From: Pseudomonadota bacterium
GTDB taxonomy: Bacteria > Pseudomonadota > Alphaproteobacteria > Rhizobiales > Rhizobiaceae
Assembly: GCA_023428515.1 (NCBI GenBank)
Contig: JAEYXI010000534.1
Location: forward strand, 1-14,600
DNA length: 14,600 nt
Direction of reading: 5' to 3'
Of the stretch, positions 13,178 to 14,600 are shown in pieces; position 1 is the first letter of the stretch; the number at the start of each line of letters is the position of its first letter. A program made the translations under genes and the position numbers. The notes beneath the pieces are model-generated. The model made no database searches and was not told the origin of the DNA. It was given only the letters and a program-made list of their open reading frames with translations.

Positions 13178-13833
13178 TCTGGGACTGGGCCTTTGCCTTT
13201 GAGATACTGCCGACGCTTGCGCGGGCGGCGATCGTCACCATTCAGGCGACGTTGCTCGGCTTCGTCATCGCCGCCCTGCTCGGCCTCGTCTTCGCCATCG
13301 TGCGGATCGCGGTGCCCCGCGCCGGCTGGGCGATCTCGGTGCTGGTCGAGCTGATCCGCTCGACCCCGCTGCTGATCCAGATCTTCTTCCTCTATTTCGT
13401 GCTGCCCAATTTCGGCATCGTGCTCGACGCCTTCGCCGCCGGCGTGATCGCCATCGGCGTCCACTATGCCGCCTACTGCTCGGAGGTCTACCGCGCCGGT
13501 TTCGACAATATTCCGCGCGGCCAGTGGGAAGCCTCGATCGCGCTCAACCTTTCGTCGTGGACGACGTTCAAGGACATCATCATCCCGCAGGCGATCCCGC
13601 CGGTCGTGCCGGCGCTGGGCAACTATCTCGTCGCGCTCTTCAAGGAGACGCCGCTGCTTTCGGCGATCGCGGTGCTGGAACTCATGCAGACAGCGAAGAT
13701 CATTGGTTCGGAGACGTTCCGCTACACCGAGCCGATCACGCTAGTCGGACTGTTCTTCCTTGCGATGAGCCTGGTCTCGGCCATGCTGATCCGCGGTGTC
13801 GAAGAGTTGCTGAACCGGAGGACGATCAGATGA
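13174..13833 (+). CDS. ehuD: Ectoine/hydroxyectoine ABC transporter permease EhuD
   Basis: This 219-residue permease is a paralogue of EhuC and the second membrane subunit of the importer. Hydrophobic segments include AIVTIQATLLGFVIAALLGL near the N-terminus and QIFFLYFVLPNFGIVLDAFA. The EAA loop, GQWEASIALNLSSWTTFKDI at about 116-135, precedes IPQAIPPVVPALGN. The longer open frame upstream in the same phase reads the ehuC region out of frame and is not protein; the ATG at 13174, with GGGAGG about 7 bases upstream and the ATGA overlap with ehuC, is the natural start. The gene ends in another ATGA overlap with ehuA at 13830-13833. Function follows from the operon; substrate specificity rests on EhuB. 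Confidence 0.9.
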   Translation: MIWDWAFAFEILPTLARAAIVTIQATLLGFVIAALLGLVFAIVRIAVPRAGWAISVLVELIRSTPLLIQIFFLYFVLPNFGIVLDAFAAGVIAIGVHYAAYCSEVYRAGFDNIPRGQWEASIALNLSSWTTFKDIIIPQAIPPVVPALGNYLVALFKETPLLSAIAVLELMQTAKIIGSETFRYTEPITLVGLFFLAMSLVSAMLIRGVEELLNRRTIR

Positions 13834-14600
13834 CGGAACAGCCCATGGTGCGCTTCGACAAGGTGTCGAAACGCTACGGTTCGCTGACGGTACTCGACGG
13901 GCTCGACCTCGACATCGGGCGTGGCGAGAAAGTGTCGATCATCGGTCCCTCGGGTTCGGGCAAGACCACCGTGCTGCGCATGCTGATGACGCTGGAATCG
14001 ATCAATGACGGCGTCATCTGGGTCGAGGGCGAGCCGCTGACGCATATGCAGAAGAACGGGACGCTGGTGCAGGCCAGCACCGCGCATGTCAGGCGCATCC
14101 GCTCAAAGATCGGCATGGTGTTCCAGTCCTTCAACCTGTTCCCGCATATGACAGCCATGGCGAACTGCATCGAGGCGCCGGTGACGGTGCTCGGCATGAA
14201 GCGCGCCGACGCCGAGGCGCGCGCAGCGGAACTGCTTGAGATGGTCGGGCTTGGCCAGAAGAAGGGGCATTACCCTTCGCAGCTTTCCGGCGGACAGCAG
14301 CAGCGCGTCGCCATCGCCCGCGCGCTCGCCATGCGACCGAAGATCATGCTGTTCGACGAGGTGACGTCGGCGCTCGATCCCGAACTTGTCGGCGAGGTGC
14401 TGGAAGTGATCCGCCGGCTTGGCCGCGAACACGACTTGACCATGCTCATGGTGACGCATCAGATGGGCTTCGCCAAGGAATTCTCCGACCGCGTCTGTTT
14501 CTTCCACCAGGGCAAGATCTGCGAGCAGGGCCCTCCGAACGAGCTGTTCGGCGCACCGAAGAACGAGCGGACCCAGCAATTCCTGCGCGCCGTTCTGGAG
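13830..14600 (+). CDS. ehuA: Ectoine/hydroxyectoine ABC transporter ATP-binding protein EhuA (3' end outside window)
   Basis: The frame starts at 13830 with GGAGG 8 bases upstream and remains open to the right edge: 257 codons, nearly the full length of a polar-amino-acid-type ATPase. The motifs are Walker A GPSGSGKTT (39-47), the Q-loop in GMVFQSFNLFPHM, signature LSGGQQQR (152-159), Walker B LFDE (174-177) with the D-loop SALD, and the switch His in VTHQ (His 210). The insert VEGEPLTHMQKNGTLVQAS after Walker A is longer than in GlnQ/HisP-type proteins, as I recall for EhuA. It powers import through EhuCD on the cytoplasmic face. The ATGA overlap with ehuD indicates coupled translation. The stop codon is not in the window, and genes further right, perhaps eut breakdown genes, cannot be seen. 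Confidence 0.9.
   Translation, partial: MTEQPMVRFDKVSKRYGSLTVLDGLDLDIGRGEKVSIIGPSGSGKTTVLRMLMTLESINDGVIWVEGEPLTHMQKNGTLVQASTAHVRRIRSKIGMVFQSFNLFPHMTAMANCIEAPVTVLGMKRADAEARAAELLEMVGLGQKKGHYPSQLSGGQQQRVAIARALAMRPKIMLFDEVTSALDPELVGEVLEVIRRLGREHDLTMLMVTHQMGFAKEFSDRVCFFHQGKICEQGPPNELFGAPKNERTQQFLRAVLE

Overview
The window is GC-rich DNA with short intergenic gaps and a rhizobial-type palindromic intergenic element. It carries genes for an Ehu-type ectoine/hydroxyectoine importer. Together these suggest an alphaproteobacterium of the order Hyphomicrobiales (Rhizobiales), for example a Mesorhizobium relative; this is inference from gene types, not from a marker gene. I see no RNA genes, CRISPR arrays, transposases or phage genes.

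Left half, minus strand (5201 down to 1). In transcription order: a SAM-dependent methyltransferase resembling phosphoethanolamine (phosphobase) N-methyltransferases, a TetR regulator with a BetI-like C-terminal half, a polyamine-type (PotD/PotF-like) periplasmic binding protein without a transporter beside it, a RIME-like palindromic element (2419-2547), an FAD amine oxidase whose ribosome binding site lies in that element, and the first 345 codons of a sugar-porter MFS transporter that runs off the left edge.

Centre, plus strand (5368-10050). A compact operon of four genes: two paralogous PYROXD2/phytoene-dehydrogenase-like FAD oxidoreductases overlapping by 14 bases, a GcvT-family folate-dependent aminomethyltransferase-like protein, and an unrecognised 87-residue protein. 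It diverges from the methyltransferase operon across a 166-base region containing an inverted repeat, TTGAA-N6-TTCAA, that would suit the TetR/BetI-like regulator. Two flavoproteins, one GcvT-like protein and one small protein resemble the subunit plan of heterotetrameric sarcosine oxidase, but the protein families differ. A new oxidative demethylation system acting on a methylated amine or related compound is the most interesting hypothesis here. The substrate is unknown.

Right half. A minus-strand M24-fold hydrolase (11195-10047) ends in the same CTAG as the 87-residue gene. It lacks all the usual metal ligands and resembles ectoine hydrolases (EutD/DoeA). It is divergent from ehuB-ehuC-ehuD-ehuA (11431 to beyond 14600), an ABC importer for ectoine/hydroxyectoine. 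The shared promoter region holds the palindrome TTGTGCACAA, a related second site, and a 17-codon leader ORF whose stop codon overlaps the ehuB start. A 154-base ehuB-ehuC gap contains three hairpins. The overall theme is uptake and breakdown of small nitrogenous compounds: compatible solutes, methylated amines and possibly polyamines.
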